This document shows positions 1 through 10,085 of a DNA stretch of 64,000 nucleotides, piece by piece. Origin of the DNA: an uncultured Bacteroidia bacterium (GTDB taxonomy: Bacteria > Bacteroidota > Bacteroidia > J057 > CALAJH01). The notes under the pieces are model-generated. The model was not told where the DNA came from and did no database searches. It was given only the letters and a program-made list of their open reading frames with translations. Where the stretch lies: positions 124,001 through 188,000 of the forward strand of contig CALAJH010000012.1 in the NCBI GenBank assembly GCA_937922655.1, given 5' to 3'. Each line of letters opens with the position of its first letter. Within the stretch, counting starts at the first letter, position 1. Both the position numbers and the translations under genes were made by a program.

Positions 1-54
1 TACGCGAGCATGAGCGGTACGGGCAGCGCAGTCTATGGAATATTCAAAATGTAG
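1..54 (+). CDS. ispE: 3' end of 4-diphosphocytidyl-2-C-methyl-D-erythritol kinase (IspE), truncated by window edge
   Basis: Frame 1 reads YASMSGTGSAVYGIFKM* (TAG at 52-54), resembling the GHMP-kinase IspE C-terminal motif MSGSGSAVFGIF. Confidence 0.75.
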   Translation, partial: YASMSGTGSAVYGIFKM

Positions 55-212
55 TTTATTCTTATTTATAAGAGATAAAAAATATTGAATTTGAAGTTGT
101 TTTAAGGTTACATATATCGATACTTATCCTTATTTAAAAGCGGTAAACAACAATCTATTTAAGGCGTTTGTAGAGAAAAATACAATTTTATCGCTTAAAA
201 AAAATAAAAATT

Positions 213-2090
213 ATGTGTGGAATCGTCGGATGGGTAGGGCCGGGAAAATTTGATTCGGAAAAATTCGAAGCCGGGCTAAAAACGTTGTCGCGGCGCGGAC
301 CGGATTTGCAGGCTATGAAAAAAATGGATGGTGCGATTTTGGGTCATACCCGTCTCGCTATTTTGGACCTTTCTCCCGCCGGCAACCAACCTATGACCGT
401 TGGCGAATTGACCTTGGTTTATAACGGCGAAATATTCAACTATCCACAAATAGCGGAAGAAATCCGACGTATTCGCCCTGAAATACAATTTCAATCCACG
501 GGTGACGCGGAAGTTCTGCTTCGTGCATACGAGACGTGGGGCGCAAAATGCGTGGAAAAATTCAACGGTTTTTTTGCGTTTGCGATTTACAACCAAACCA
601 CCCAAGAACTTTTTGCCGCTCGGGACCCACACGGCATTAAACCCTTTTGGTACGTCCACGACGAACGGGGTTTTTTCTTTGCATCCGAGGCAAAAGCTTT
701 GTTTGCCGCAGGTTATCGATTCGACCTCAATCCCGTTTCCGTTTATCATTTTTTTCAGCTCAACTACGTACCCCCCGACACTTCGATTTGGAATGGCGTT
801 TATAAACTATTGCCGGGTTATAGTTTGACGCTTGAAAAAAACACATTGAAACTTGCGCCCTACCCCCCTACCCTACCTTATCCCGAACTTCCCCATCCCC
901 ATGCAACAACATATCCACAAATACAAGAAAACGTAAAAGCACTGGTGGAAAACGCCGTAAAAATACGGTTGATTTCCGACGTCCCTTTGGGGGTGTTTTT
1001 GTCCGGAGGCATTGACTCGTCGATTGTAGGCGCGATGGCCGCCAAGCACCAACCGGAATTGTTGACGTTTTCCATCGGCTTCGACGACCCGCTTTTCGAC
1101 GAAACCTATTACGCCGAGCTTGTCGCAAAACACATCGGTTCGCGACATACAACGTTCAAATTAAGCTTTGAGGACTTGGCGCAGAGCGTAAACGGATTGT
1201 TGGATTATTTGGACGAACCTTTTGCCGACTCTTCTGCGATTAACACCTATATTTTGTCGGAAAGGGTTTCCAAACATGTAAAGGTTGCCTTGTCCGGCGA
1301 CGGCGCCGACGAACTTTTCGGTGGATATATGAAACACGTCGGTGAGGCGAATGTCCGTGAAAAATCGATGCTTAATCTATTTATTCGAGGACTTTATCCA
1401 TTGATAAAGCATATTCCAAGCCATAGAAACAGCGTAATGGCACGTAAAATATGGCAAATTAAGAAATATGCAGAGGGAATGTTGTTGTCGCCTCAAGAAC
1501 GATATTGGCGTTGGGCAAGCGTACAAGACGACGACTTTTTACGTTCAATGATTAAAACAATTCCTCATAAGGAATTGCTTAATAAAGCGCGTTCGGTATA
1601 CTTGGAACGAATTGACAAATACAACGATATGAACGGCGTATTATCGGCGGATATGTATTTGGTTTTGACGGGTGATATGCTGACCAAAGTGGACATGACT
1701 TCCATGGCGCATTCTTTGGAGGTTCGCCCTCCTTTTTTGGATATACATCTTACGGATTACGTCGAAAAATTACCGGCCGAAATGAAAATAAAAGGTAGCG
1801 ACAGAAAACGGGTATTAAGGGATGCATTTCGGAAATATCTGCCGGAAGAATTATACACAAGACCTAAACAAGGATTTGAAGTGCCGTTGCGAAAATTGTT
1901 TATTGGACCTTTGAAAAACTATATTGAAAAAGAAATCGTCAATCGTGAAAAAATCGAATCTTCGGGATTGTTTCGTTATCCACCGATAGAAAGATTATGG
2001 AACAGCGTTAAGTCGGGCGGAAACACAAAAGAAGATTGGACGTTGTGGGCGCTTATCGTTTTTATACATTGTACCAACAAGTACGATTAA
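213..2090 (+). CDS. asnB: Asparagine synthase (glutamine-hydrolyzing)
   Basis: N-terminal MCGIVGWVG (Cys2 nucleophile), RRGPD, LSGGIDSS PP-loop, SGDGADELFGGY. Confidence 0.95.
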   Translation: MCGIVGWVGPGKFDSEKFEAGLKTLSRRGPDLQAMKKMDGAILGHTRLAILDLSPAGNQPMTVGELTLVYNGEIFNYPQIAEEIRRIRPEIQFQSTGDAEVLLRAYETWGAKCVEKFNGFFAFAIYNQTTQELFAARDPHGIKPFWYVHDERGFFFASEAKALFAAGYRFDLNPVSVYHFFQLNYVPPDTSIWNGVYKLLPGYSLTLEKNTLKLAPYPPTLPYPELPHPHATTYPQIQENVKALVENAVKIRLISDVPLGVFLSGGIDSSIVGAMAAKHQPELLTFSIGFDDPLFDETYYAELVAKHIGSRHTTFKLSFEDLAQSVNGLLDYLDEPFADSSAINTYILSERVSKHVKVALSGDGADELFGGYMKHVGEANVREKSMLNLFIRGLYPLIKHIPSHRNSVMARKIWQIKKYAEGMLLSPQERYWRWASVQDDDFLRSMIKTIPHKELLNKARSVYLERIDKYNDMNGVLSADMYLVLTGDMLTKVDMTSMAHSLEVRPPFLDIHLTDYVEKLPAEMKIKGSDRKRVLRDAFRKYLPEELYTRPKQGFEVPLRKLFIGPLKNYIEKEIVNREKIESSGLFRYPPIERLWNSVKSGGNTKEDWTLWALIVFIHCTNKYD

Positions 2091-5000
2091 CTTGGACTTT
2101 TTGCCTCGGCTTTTACCCGCTTTCTAGCGATAAGTTCCGGGCCAAACATTTTAATTACTTTGACCACTTCGTCAATCTTAAAAGGTTTTCCAATAAAATA
2201 AGACATTCCGGCTTTCATGCATTCCGCTTTGTTTTCTTCAAGAACCGCGGCTGTTAATGCGATAATAATAGGTCTTTGTGTTTGGGGAAACCGGGAAACA
2301 ATTATTTCCGTAGCTTCGATTCCATCCATTTCCGGCATCTGTATATCCATAAAGATTAGGTCGTAAGGCACTTGGGAAACAGCAGCAATCGCTTCTTTAC
2401 CGTTGGCAACAACATCGGGTTTATAACCGCATTTTTCCAACAGCCGTACCATAATTCTTTGGTTTACCGGACTGTCTTCGGCAATCAAAATATACAACGG
2501 AAACAACTTGGACAGCTCGCCGGAAAGTCCTCCTTTTGTTGCCGATAAACTATTGCTTATTGATAAATCTCCTTTCAAAACGTTGGCCAGTAAACGAAAG
2601 AACTGCTTTTGTCGAACGGGTTTGGGTACAAATATTTCCATATCGCCGACTTGTTTTCCTTGAATACTGCCCGACGTCAAAAAGATAATTGGAAAATTAT
2701 TTTCTCTAAACTTCGCTCTAAAAATACTCGACAAAGCGATGGAATCTTCGACGTTTAACCTTGTACCAATGACCGCTAAATCAAACTTTTCAACATACCG
2801 AATATCACTCAACGAGCTAAACTTAAAGACTTTTACGCCGTATTTTTCAATACATTGAGATAATATTGAGCGGAGCCTGTCGTTTTTTTCGACAAGAATT
2901 ATAGACTTGGACGAAGGAAAAACGGGTTCGGGATGCCTTGATTTGTTTTGAGTTGTAAAAAAAGTTAAAGTAAAAAAGAATTCCGCACCCTCACGGGAGA
3001 CAACCCCAATTTGTCCTCCCATTAGCTCGACCAAAGACTTACTAATGGCCAACCCCAAACCGGTTCCTTCATGTTTTCTTCGATGCCCCGTTTCCAATTG
3101 TACGAAGGGAACAAAAAGTTTATGTACTTCGGATTCGCGAATTCCGGGCCCCGTGTCTTTTACTATAAATTTCAAATTTAATTGGTTTTCGTTGGATCCC
3201 AGTAAGGAAACATGAACAAACACCTCGCCTTTTGAAGTGAATTTTATTGCATTACTTACCAAATTCGCCAATATTTGACGAAGCTTGTTGCCGTCTCCCG
3301 CAACCCATTCGGGTACATCGTCTTCTATAAAATAAATGAGTTCCAATTGCTTTTGGTGGGCTTTTGCCGAGAATAACTCGAATACGCTTTCAATACTATA
3401 CGACAATTCAAAAGGTTCGGATTCAACTTTCAAACTTCCGGAATCGGCTTTGGAAAATTCCAAAATATGATTGATAATCGTAAGCAGATTATCGCCCGAA
3501 ACCCTAATCGTTTCTACTAATTCTCGTTGTTCCGACGTTAATTCGGTCTCTAAAAGTAAACCCGTCATTCCCAACACTCCGTTCATCGGGGTTCGGATTT
3601 CGTGGCTCACCATGGCAAGAAAGTCGGTTTTTGCGCGAGACATAGTCTCGGCTTCTATTTTGGCTGCTTCCAATTTCTGTTCGGCCAACTTTCTACTGTT
3701 TATATCATAAATTACCCCCGTAATTCCAATAAAGTCCCCGTCGGCGCTTCGATTGGCATTCAAGTTAAATTCCACCCAAACCGAAGGTTCTTTATCCGAA
3801 TGACGTATAATTTTGGTGTCAAATCGCACGCTATCCTTATAGCCCGTTCTCAGTTCGTTATATAAAGTAATGGCCAAGTCTTTGTTTTCCAAAATAAAGT
3901 CAAAAATTGATTTTCCCACGTACAAATGGTCTGCAATGCCTGTAATTTCACTCCATGCAGGATTAAGGAAGACAATATTCCCTTCAATATCCGTTTGAAA
4001 TATAATTTCCCGAACGCTGTTAACAACGGACTTATAATGCTCTTTACCTTGACGCAACTGTTCTTCTACAAACTTTAAATCGGTGACGTCCCTCCCAACA
4101 AAAAGATATTCATAAATTTTATTTGAATCGTCGAACATTGCTCTTGCCGTCCATTCAAGCCATTTATAGTCGTCGTTGGAAAACAATACTCTGTGTGTAA
4201 ACTTGACCATCGGCTCTTCCGCGGAAACCGTGGATAGAACAGAATTTATACCCACCGTGTCGCTTTCGGGTATTTCGGGTACAAATTCATAACCAATCAA
4301 GGATTCACGGGTAACTTTGAAAAATCTTATAAAAGCTTCATTAACAAAGAGTACATGAAATGTTGAGTCCGTCCTACAAATAAGTTCGGTCTGGTCTTCG
4401 ACAATTGCACGGTATTGCGCCTCCCGTTCGCGTAACGCCAATTCGACGTTCTTTGCAAAAGTTATATTTCTTAGTATCAATGCGGCGTCTCCATTCCCAA
4501 GACTGAATATTCGAGCCTCAAAGTAATCGCCATTGAAAAAAATCTCCGTGATTTGAGGTGTATTTTCTGCAACGGCTCTATGAAAGAAAACCATAATTTT
4601 GGCGGATATCTCCGGATTGAAAATTGAATCGAGATATCTTCCTTGATTTTTGGCATTCGAATAACTTGCTTTGCAGTATCCATCGGCGGATATCCTAAAG
4701 TACTCGTCGGGTAAAACTTCAAACAACGCCTCTAATTCTTTATTTTTAAAGTGCAATTCATTGGCTACATTATCGCTTAAAATTCGGGAAATTTTTTCAT
4801 AGGTTATATCGGTTGCAACACCCAACATTAGACGAGAACCGTCGGACAAATACAGTGGCAATTTCGTAGACTGAAACCAAAATTCTTTACCATAGTCGTT
4901 AATGTAATGAACTTCCGCTTTTATAGGTTTATCGGAAGTGAAAACGGATTCTTCAAAGTCGGTGAATGCAGGAAGGATAGGGGTAAGACTATTCGGCGCA

Positions 5001-6655
5001 AGTATTTCATTGTTATGTGTTGGTGGATTGCCAATGATTTGATACAATCTAACTTCATTAATAAGAACAAGGCTACCCTCTCGGTCTCTAACATATATCA
5101 GACTCGGATTTGAATTGATAACGTGCATTAAAAATTCGCTTTGCCGAATTACTTTTTGTTCGGCGACGATACGTTCCGTTATGTCAAGTGCAAATTGTAA
5201 CGTATAGTTGGAACTACCTGCTTTGATAAACGTATTTCCTAGAATAAAATATCGGTTGCATCCATCCAGTATTATTGAAATTTCATCCGATTTGGATTTA
5301 AAGATAGTGTCGATAGCATCATTGTCTTTGATATACAAATTGGTAAAAATTACGTTCGAATACTCGTCCAACAATCTTACGGCTACCGGTAAAGAATCCA
5401 AAACACTCTTAAACAATTCCTTTTGACCCAATAGTTCGTTTTCTTTATTTATTTCGTTTGTTTTGTCTTCAAGAATGCCCAATATATAAGTTTCATTTTC
5501 GGAAATATGAAGAGGAACTTTTCGAACTTGTAGGATTTTTCCGGTAGAATGTCTCCAAAAGTAATTTAAAGTTTCATATTGTCTTAAAGCAAGCGTACGC
5601 TTGTCATAAAAATCAAATAAAGAAATTTCATCGGACGAATAACCCAGTTCTATATCGTGCTTGTTGATAAGGTCCGCGGGTGTATTTTTTCCTTTTAGTC
5701 GAGCAAACAGTTCATTGCAACCCATGTATTTACCTTTGCCGTCTTTCCAAAAAATTCCAAGCGGCAGATTTTCAATAACCCTTTGCAACAATACATTAAC
5801 CTCGTTCAACCGCCGTCTTGTAGAAATTTCTTCGGAAATATCACGCATAACTCCGACAATTCCGGTAGTTTCTCCGTGCCAGTTTTTAATAATCGACAAC
5901 GTGGCAAACACCACAATTTTTCGACCTTCCTTGGTACGTAATGTGGTTTCGCCCGTCCACACACCGTTTTGTTGCAAAGTGGAACTCACGGACTCGTGCG
6001 TGGCATCTTGATATTGGTCGAAAAGTAATTCGTTAAATGTTTTTCCCAATGCTTCATGCTCGGTATATCCGAACATTCTTTCCGCAGACAGATTCCAACC
6101 CGTGATTATATCTTCGGAATTGGTAGAGACTACGGCATTGCCAAGTTGTTGAAATAAAAACGACTGAAACTCAATTTTTGTTTGCGCTTCAAGTCTGTCG
6201 GAGATGTCTCTTACCGAAGTAACGTAATATATTAACTCTTGATGTTTAACCGATTTCGTTCGAACCTCTACGGGAATATATTTTTCAGACTTCGATTTAA
6301 ATCTAATGCAAAGCGGATGTTCGGAGATGTTAGGAAAGCCGACAAATCTTTCCAATGCATCGGCTAAGTCGTCAGGATGTAAATAAGCGAGTAATTTGGT
6401 TTGCAATACCTCGTATTTTTGATAACCCGACAAATCAAGCAATGCTTGATTGACATCCACAACTACCCCGTCTTTGTGCAAAACCAAACCTTCGAATGCA
6501 GTTTCTATATAGCCCAATAATGAGGCGTTTTCGTGGAATATGTAGTTTGAATTTAATTTTAGCCAGTGTTCGACTAGGGAGACAAAGGCGGATTCGTCCT
6601 TTGCACAAGACCTTAGTAATTCTAAGGTGTTCTTAGGTATTCGACTGAAATCCAT
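2087..6655 (-). CDS. Multi-PAS hybrid sensor histidine kinase (about 8 PAS, HisKA, HATPase_c, degenerate REC, REC)
   Basis: Repeated PAS-like blocks, MVSHEIRTPMNGVLGM H-box, GTGLGLAISKSLVELMGG, terminal REC YDLIFMDIQMPEMDG. Confidence 0.93.
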   Translation of the reverse strand: MDFSRIPKNTLELLRSCAKDESAFVSLVEHWLKLNSNYIFHENASLLGYIETAFEGLVLHKDGVVVDVNQALLDLSGYQKYEVLQTKLLAYLHPDDLADALERFVGFPNISEHPLCIRFKSKSEKYIPVEVRTKSVKHQELIYYVTSVRDISDRLEAQTKIEFQSFLFQQLGNAVVSTNSEDIITGWNLSAERMFGYTEHEALGKTFNELLFDQYQDATHESVSSTLQQNGVWTGETTLRTKEGRKIVVFATLSIIKNWHGETTGIVGVMRDISEEISTRRRLNEVNVLLQRVIENLPLGIFWKDGKGKYMGCNELFARLKGKNTPADLINKHDIELGYSSDEISLFDFYDKRTLALRQYETLNYFWRHSTGKILQVRKVPLHISENETYILGILEDKTNEINKENELLGQKELFKSVLDSLPVAVRLLDEYSNVIFTNLYIKDNDAIDTIFKSKSDEISIILDGCNRYFILGNTFIKAGSSNYTLQFALDITERIVAEQKVIRQSEFLMHVINSNPSLIYVRDREGSLVLINEVRLYQIIGNPPTHNNEILAPNSLTPILPAFTDFEESVFTSDKPIKAEVHYINDYGKEFWFQSTKLPLYLSDGSRLMLGVATDITYEKISRILSDNVANELHFKNKELEALFEVLPDEYFRISADGYCKASYSNAKNQGRYLDSIFNPEISAKIMVFFHRAVAENTPQITEIFFNGDYFEARIFSLGNGDAALILRNITFAKNVELALREREAQYRAIVEDQTELICRTDSTFHVLFVNEAFIRFFKVTRESLIGYEFVPEIPESDTVGINSVLSTVSAEEPMVKFTHRVLFSNDDYKWLEWTARAMFDDSNKIYEYLFVGRDVTDLKFVEEQLRQGKEHYKSVVNSVREIIFQTDIEGNIVFLNPAWSEITGIADHLYVGKSIFDFILENKDLAITLYNELRTGYKDSVRFDTKIIRHSDKEPSVWVEFNLNANRSADGDFIGITGVIYDINSRKLAEQKLEAAKIEAETMSRAKTDFLAMVSHEIRTPMNGVLGMTGLLLETELTSEQRELVETIRVSGDNLLTIINHILEFSKADSGSLKVESEPFELSYSIESVFELFSAKAHQKQLELIYFIEDDVPEWVAGDGNKLRQILANLVSNAIKFTSKGEVFVHVSLLGSNENQLNLKFIVKDTGPGIRESEVHKLFVPFVQLETGHRRKHEGTGLGLAISKSLVELMGGQIGVVSREGAEFFFTLTFFTTQNKSRHPEPVFPSSKSIILVEKNDRLRSILSQCIEKYGVKVFKFSSLSDIRYVEKFDLAVIGTRLNVEDSIALSSIFRAKFRENNFPIIFLTSGSIQGKQVGDMEIFVPKPVRQKQFFRLLANVLKGDLSISNSLSATKGGLSGELSKLFPLYILIAEDSPVNQRIMVRLLEKCGYKPDVVANGKEAIAAVSQVPYDLIFMDIQMPEMDGIEATEIIVSRFPQTQRPIIIALTAAVLEENKAECMKAGMSYFIGKPFKIDEVVKVIKMFGPELIARKRVKAEAKSPS

Positions 6656-7464
6656 TAAGGCAAAGACGATTTGAACTCGGAGTACCTAGTTTCAAACGCT
6701 TGACCCGTTCCACAAGCTTCGGCTTTTTTGTTGATGTTTTCGACTCGCTTGTCGGGTGCGGGATGAGTACTTAACCACGCCGGGGTCTTCCCGCTTTGAC
6801 CGCTATCAACCAGTTTTTGAAAAAATCCTGCCGTACCATTGGGTTCGTAATCCGTTTTACACAAGTATTTTACGCTGTACTCGTCGGCTTGTGTTTCGTC
6901 TTTTCTACTGTAACTAAGCAAAGCCAAATTGGCGGCAACATCTTTCAACGTGCTCGAATTCTTGCCAAGCGCCATACTTAAAAGAAAGTCCAAACCATAC
7001 GCGGTTGTCAATCTATCCGTTGAATGTCTTAGGTCGGCATGAGCGATTTCATGCCCCATTACACCGGCGAGTTCGCTTTCTTTGTCAAGGAATTTTATCA
7101 AACCCGTGTAGACGTAAATGTACCCGCCGGGAGCGCAAAATGCATTCAACGTCGCGTCGTCGCGAATTATTTTTACCTGCCATTCGAAACGGTCCCGATA
7201 ATTTATTTCCCCCGTGTTAAGCAGGGCATTGGTAATTCTGAGTATGTGAGAATACGCGACGGGATAAGCGGTTTCATCCAATAAAGGATAAGTAGCGGGG
7301 TCGCTCTTTATCTCTTGGTCGAGCTGTTTACCTAATTTAATATCGTCTTCGACGGAAAATACGTTTACTCCGCCGCCTTTACTGCAAGAGGACGTCCAAC
7401 TTGCAACAAGGAGAATTATGGCGGCAACGACTATTCCAAGGTGAATATTTCTTTTCATCTTCAT
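6655..7464 (-). CDS. M48-family metalloprotease, probable lipoprotein
   Basis: HExxH motif GVMGHEIAHADLRHS; signal peptide with Cys (SWTSSCSKGG). Confidence 0.9.
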   Translation of the reverse strand: MKMKRNIHLGIVVAAIILLVASWTSSCSKGGGVNVFSVEDDIKLGKQLDQEIKSDPATYPLLDETAYPVAYSHILRITNALLNTGEINYRDRFEWQVKIIRDDATLNAFCAPGGYIYVYTGLIKFLDKESELAGVMGHEIAHADLRHSTDRLTTAYGLDFLLSMALGKNSSTLKDVAANLALLSYSRKDETQADEYSVKYLCKTDYEPNGTAGFFQKLVDSGQSGKTPAWLSTHPAPDKRVENINKKAEACGTGQAFETRYSEFKSSLP

Positions 7465-7576
7465 CCGTTATAAGCGCAAATATCAATAATTACGGTCGAT
7501 TTTCAAAATATACTTTGGATTTTACCGGATACAACCAAATTAAGGTTGAAAACCTCCCGTTGATTTAAAGATGTAG

Positions 7577-8113
7577 CTACTTGGTAAAACCTATGCCAAC
7601 GCCGGCCGACAACCACGGCACAACGTGATAATAGTTTCGGCTAAAATCACCCGACCTCCGATACAATCCGTATTGAGCGCTTAAGCTAGGTTCGATAAAC
7701 AAGCCCGAGTAACCCACCTTAAATCGATTACCCATAACCGCCCCTATAACCGCCAGCCGACCGTTTCCCTCATATATTCTACCAAATCCTACCGCTCCAA
7801 ACGATACGGATGGTCCTATAAAAAAACCGAACAGAGGAACTTCGACCGGAGCATTTCTTTTTCGGGTGGTGTAAAAACGTATTTGTGCATCGACAACGAC
7901 TCCTGCGCCGAGACTACGTGCCAGTGGCAACCAGTTCGCGTTAACGGCAATGCTTGATCCGTATGTAAACGGAACCCTGTTTTCAACCATGACGCTCAAA
8001 CCCGCTATCGCAAAAAAGGGTGCGGACAATCCCATCGAAGCGGCAACGTCCTGAGAAAATCCTTGCCTGACGATAAAGGCCATAAGGACCAATGCTATGG
8101 TTTTACGTTCCAA
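7577..8113 (-). CDS. Hypothetical secreted protein, possible outer-membrane beta-barrel
   Basis: Signal-peptide-like N terminus; alternating hydrophobic/aromatic segments; overlaps upstream CDS. Confidence 0.6.
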   Translation of the reverse strand: MERKTIALVLMAFIVRQGFSQDVAASMGLSAPFFAIAGLSVMVENRVPFTYGSSIAVNANWLPLARSLGAGVVVDAQIRFYTTRKRNAPVEVPLFGFFIGPSVSFGAVGFGRIYEGNGRLAVIGAVMGNRFKVGYSGLFIEPSLSAQYGLYRRSGDFSRNYYHVVPWLSAGVGIGFTK

Positions 8114-9090
8114 TTTTCGTAACGATTCAAACGTTGTTCGTGTGTTTTACCTTTTCTATATCGTAAAACGTATATAGCGGAATTGATAGGAGGAATCGCA
8201 AGAAATATTAACGTTCCAATGGAATAAGAAAAAGCGTCAACATTGTCTTTTCCTTCGAGTAAATATTGTAATGCCGCCCAAGAACCTACTCCAAAAAGTG
8301 TTCCGGCAAGCACGCCGTAAGCATCGGCTTTAACCCATTTGTGCGTTGGCGCTCTCAAACTGTCGGTAGACCATAAGGTGTCCCGTGCGCTTTTTTTTAT
8401 CCATCTTTGAGTTTGACGTTGAATTTTTTTAGCCAAGCGTCTTTGACGCCTAGTGGTATCAACGGTGGGAAAAAAGGGAATTATATTTTCCAAACCGTTC
8501 ATTGATTCCGAATGGAGACTAAATTTAATGGATGCGAATAAGTTTGTATCCTCAACGTCGTCCGCGGCGTTAAACCGTCGATTAACCCAAAACAATGCAC
8601 TGTGTTTTGCCACGGAAAGTGTAGCAAAAACAATATTTTTTTGACTTGCACTCAACTTGTCGTCGGACTGAACGACGTGCAAAACGGCATCTAAATAACT
8701 AATGTAGTCGGTTATCGAAATATTTGAATCGTTAAAATTAAATATCATGTCTAGATATGCAATTTGCCGTTTAGATAGCGACAATTCCGAGTATAAATCG
8801 GTTCGATTGTTTAGAAAATTGGGGTACCTTGAAAAAACGCAACCATATAACTCCTCAGCCTTCAAATCGGGTATGTACCACCCTTTGCAGTTATACTTTA
8901 AATTCTTGACAATCAAGTTTACCGCTTCAACCTCGTCAAGATTGTTTTCAAATCCTTTTAGAAGTTGGTTGTGAGTTTCACCCAAAAATTCGAAGGGATT
9001 GTTTTGTGCGTACCCAAAACTTGTCAAGACCGCAACGATGGCAAGCGCATCAAGGATATTCCGTTTCAATATAAACAAACTATGCATCAT
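8095..9090 (-). CDS. Hypothetical protein with signal peptide and C-terminal hydrophobic segments
   Basis: 331-aa ORF, two adjacent ATG starts, hydrophobic stretches GVLAGTLFGVGSWAALQYLL and YSIGTLIFLAIPPINSAIYVL. Confidence 0.65.
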   Translation of the reverse strand: MMHSLFILKRNILDALAIVAVLTSFGYAQNNPFEFLGETHNQLLKGFENNLDEVEAVNLIVKNLKYNCKGWYIPDLKAEELYGCVFSRYPNFLNNRTDLYSELSLSKRQIAYLDMIFNFNDSNISITDYISYLDAVLHVVQSDDKLSASQKNIVFATLSVAKHSALFWVNRRFNAADDVEDTNLFASIKFSLHSESMNGLENIIPFFPTVDTTRRQRRLAKKIQRQTQRWIKKSARDTLWSTDSLRAPTHKWVKADAYGVLAGTLFGVGSWAALQYLLEGKDNVDAFSYSIGTLIFLAIPPINSAIYVLRYRKGKTHEQRLNRYENWNVKP

Positions 9091-9107
9091 GGTACCCGGC
9101 CTTGTAG

Positions 9108-10085
9108 TTATGATATGCTTTCCGAGATTAAAAATGAATTTCTATCGGACGAGCTTCTTGCAATCAATTCCCCTAGAAAACCTGCAAGAAACATTTGCAA
9201 CCCGGCAACCAACGCCACAAGGGAAAGATAAAACAGAGGTTGTTCGACAACGGGACGGATGCTGTTTGGTTGCACCCCTATATGTAACTTATAAAGTTTT
9301 TCTGCAATTAAGTAAACGGTGGTTAAAAAACCCGATGCAAAACATAATACACCCAAAGATCCAAAAAAGTGCATCGGCTTTCTTCCAAATCTAAGAATAA
9401 AAGACAAAGAAAGCAAGTCCAGAAATCCGTTGATAAATCTTTCCAATCCGAACTTTGAAACTCCGTATTTTCTCGCTCTGTGCTCTACTACTTTTTCGCC
9501 AATTTTACTAAATCCGGAAGCTTTAGCTAAAAACGGGATGTAGCGATGCATTTCTCCATAGACCTCGATAGACTTAACCACTTCATTACGATACGCTTTT
9601 AAGCCGCAATTGAAATCGTTAAGCTTGATTCCCGAAACTATGCGCGTAACGAAGTTGAAGATTACGCTTGGAAGAGTTTTGCTTATAGGGTCGTAACGCT
9701 TTTTTTTCCATCCACTGACAACGTCGTATTTATCTTCGGTAATCATTTTGAAGAGTGCGGGTATTTCGTCGGGACTGTCTTGTAAATCGGCGTCCATCGT
9801 GATGACCACGCTTCCCGAGGCATGACGAAATCCCACGTTAAGCGCCGCGCTTTTCCCATAATTTCTTTGAAACTTGTAAGCGACAATCGAGGGAAATTTC
9901 AATTTTAGTTCCTTAATTACCTCCCATGAATTGTCTTTGCTTCCATCGTCCACAAGTATAACTTCATAGTCTAATTTATGATGGGTGCACACGCGGTCTA
10001 TCCATTCTACAAGTTCCGGAAGGGATTCGGCCTCATTGTACAACGGTATTACCACCGATAATTCATTATTCGACTTGTTCGACAT
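9108..10085 (-). CDS. Glycosyltransferase family 2 (GtrB/DPM1-like, two C-terminal TM helices)
   Basis: LSVVIPLYNEAESLPELV, VDDGSKDNSW, DADLQDSPDEIP; hydrophobic C terminus. Confidence 0.92.
   Translation of the reverse strand: MSNKSNNELSVVIPLYNEAESLPELVEWIDRVCTHHKLDYEVILVDDGSKDNSWEVIKELKLKFPSIVAYKFQRNYGKSAALNVGFRHASGSVVITMDADLQDSPDEIPALFKMITEDKYDVVSGWKKKRYDPISKTLPSVIFNFVTRIVSGIKLNDFNCGLKAYRNEVVKSIEVYGEMHRYIPFLAKASGFSKIGEKVVEHRARKYGVSKFGLERFINGFLDLLSLSFILRFGRKPMHFFGSLGVLCFASGFLTTVYLIAEKLYKLHIGVQPNSIRPVVEQPLFYLSLVALVAGLQMFLAGFLGELIARSSSDRNSFLISESIS

Noticed and set aside
60-73. TCTTAT-TT-ATAAGA palindrome after ispE
   Set aside because: Short, AT-only stem without T-tract; chance occurrence likely in AT-rich DNA
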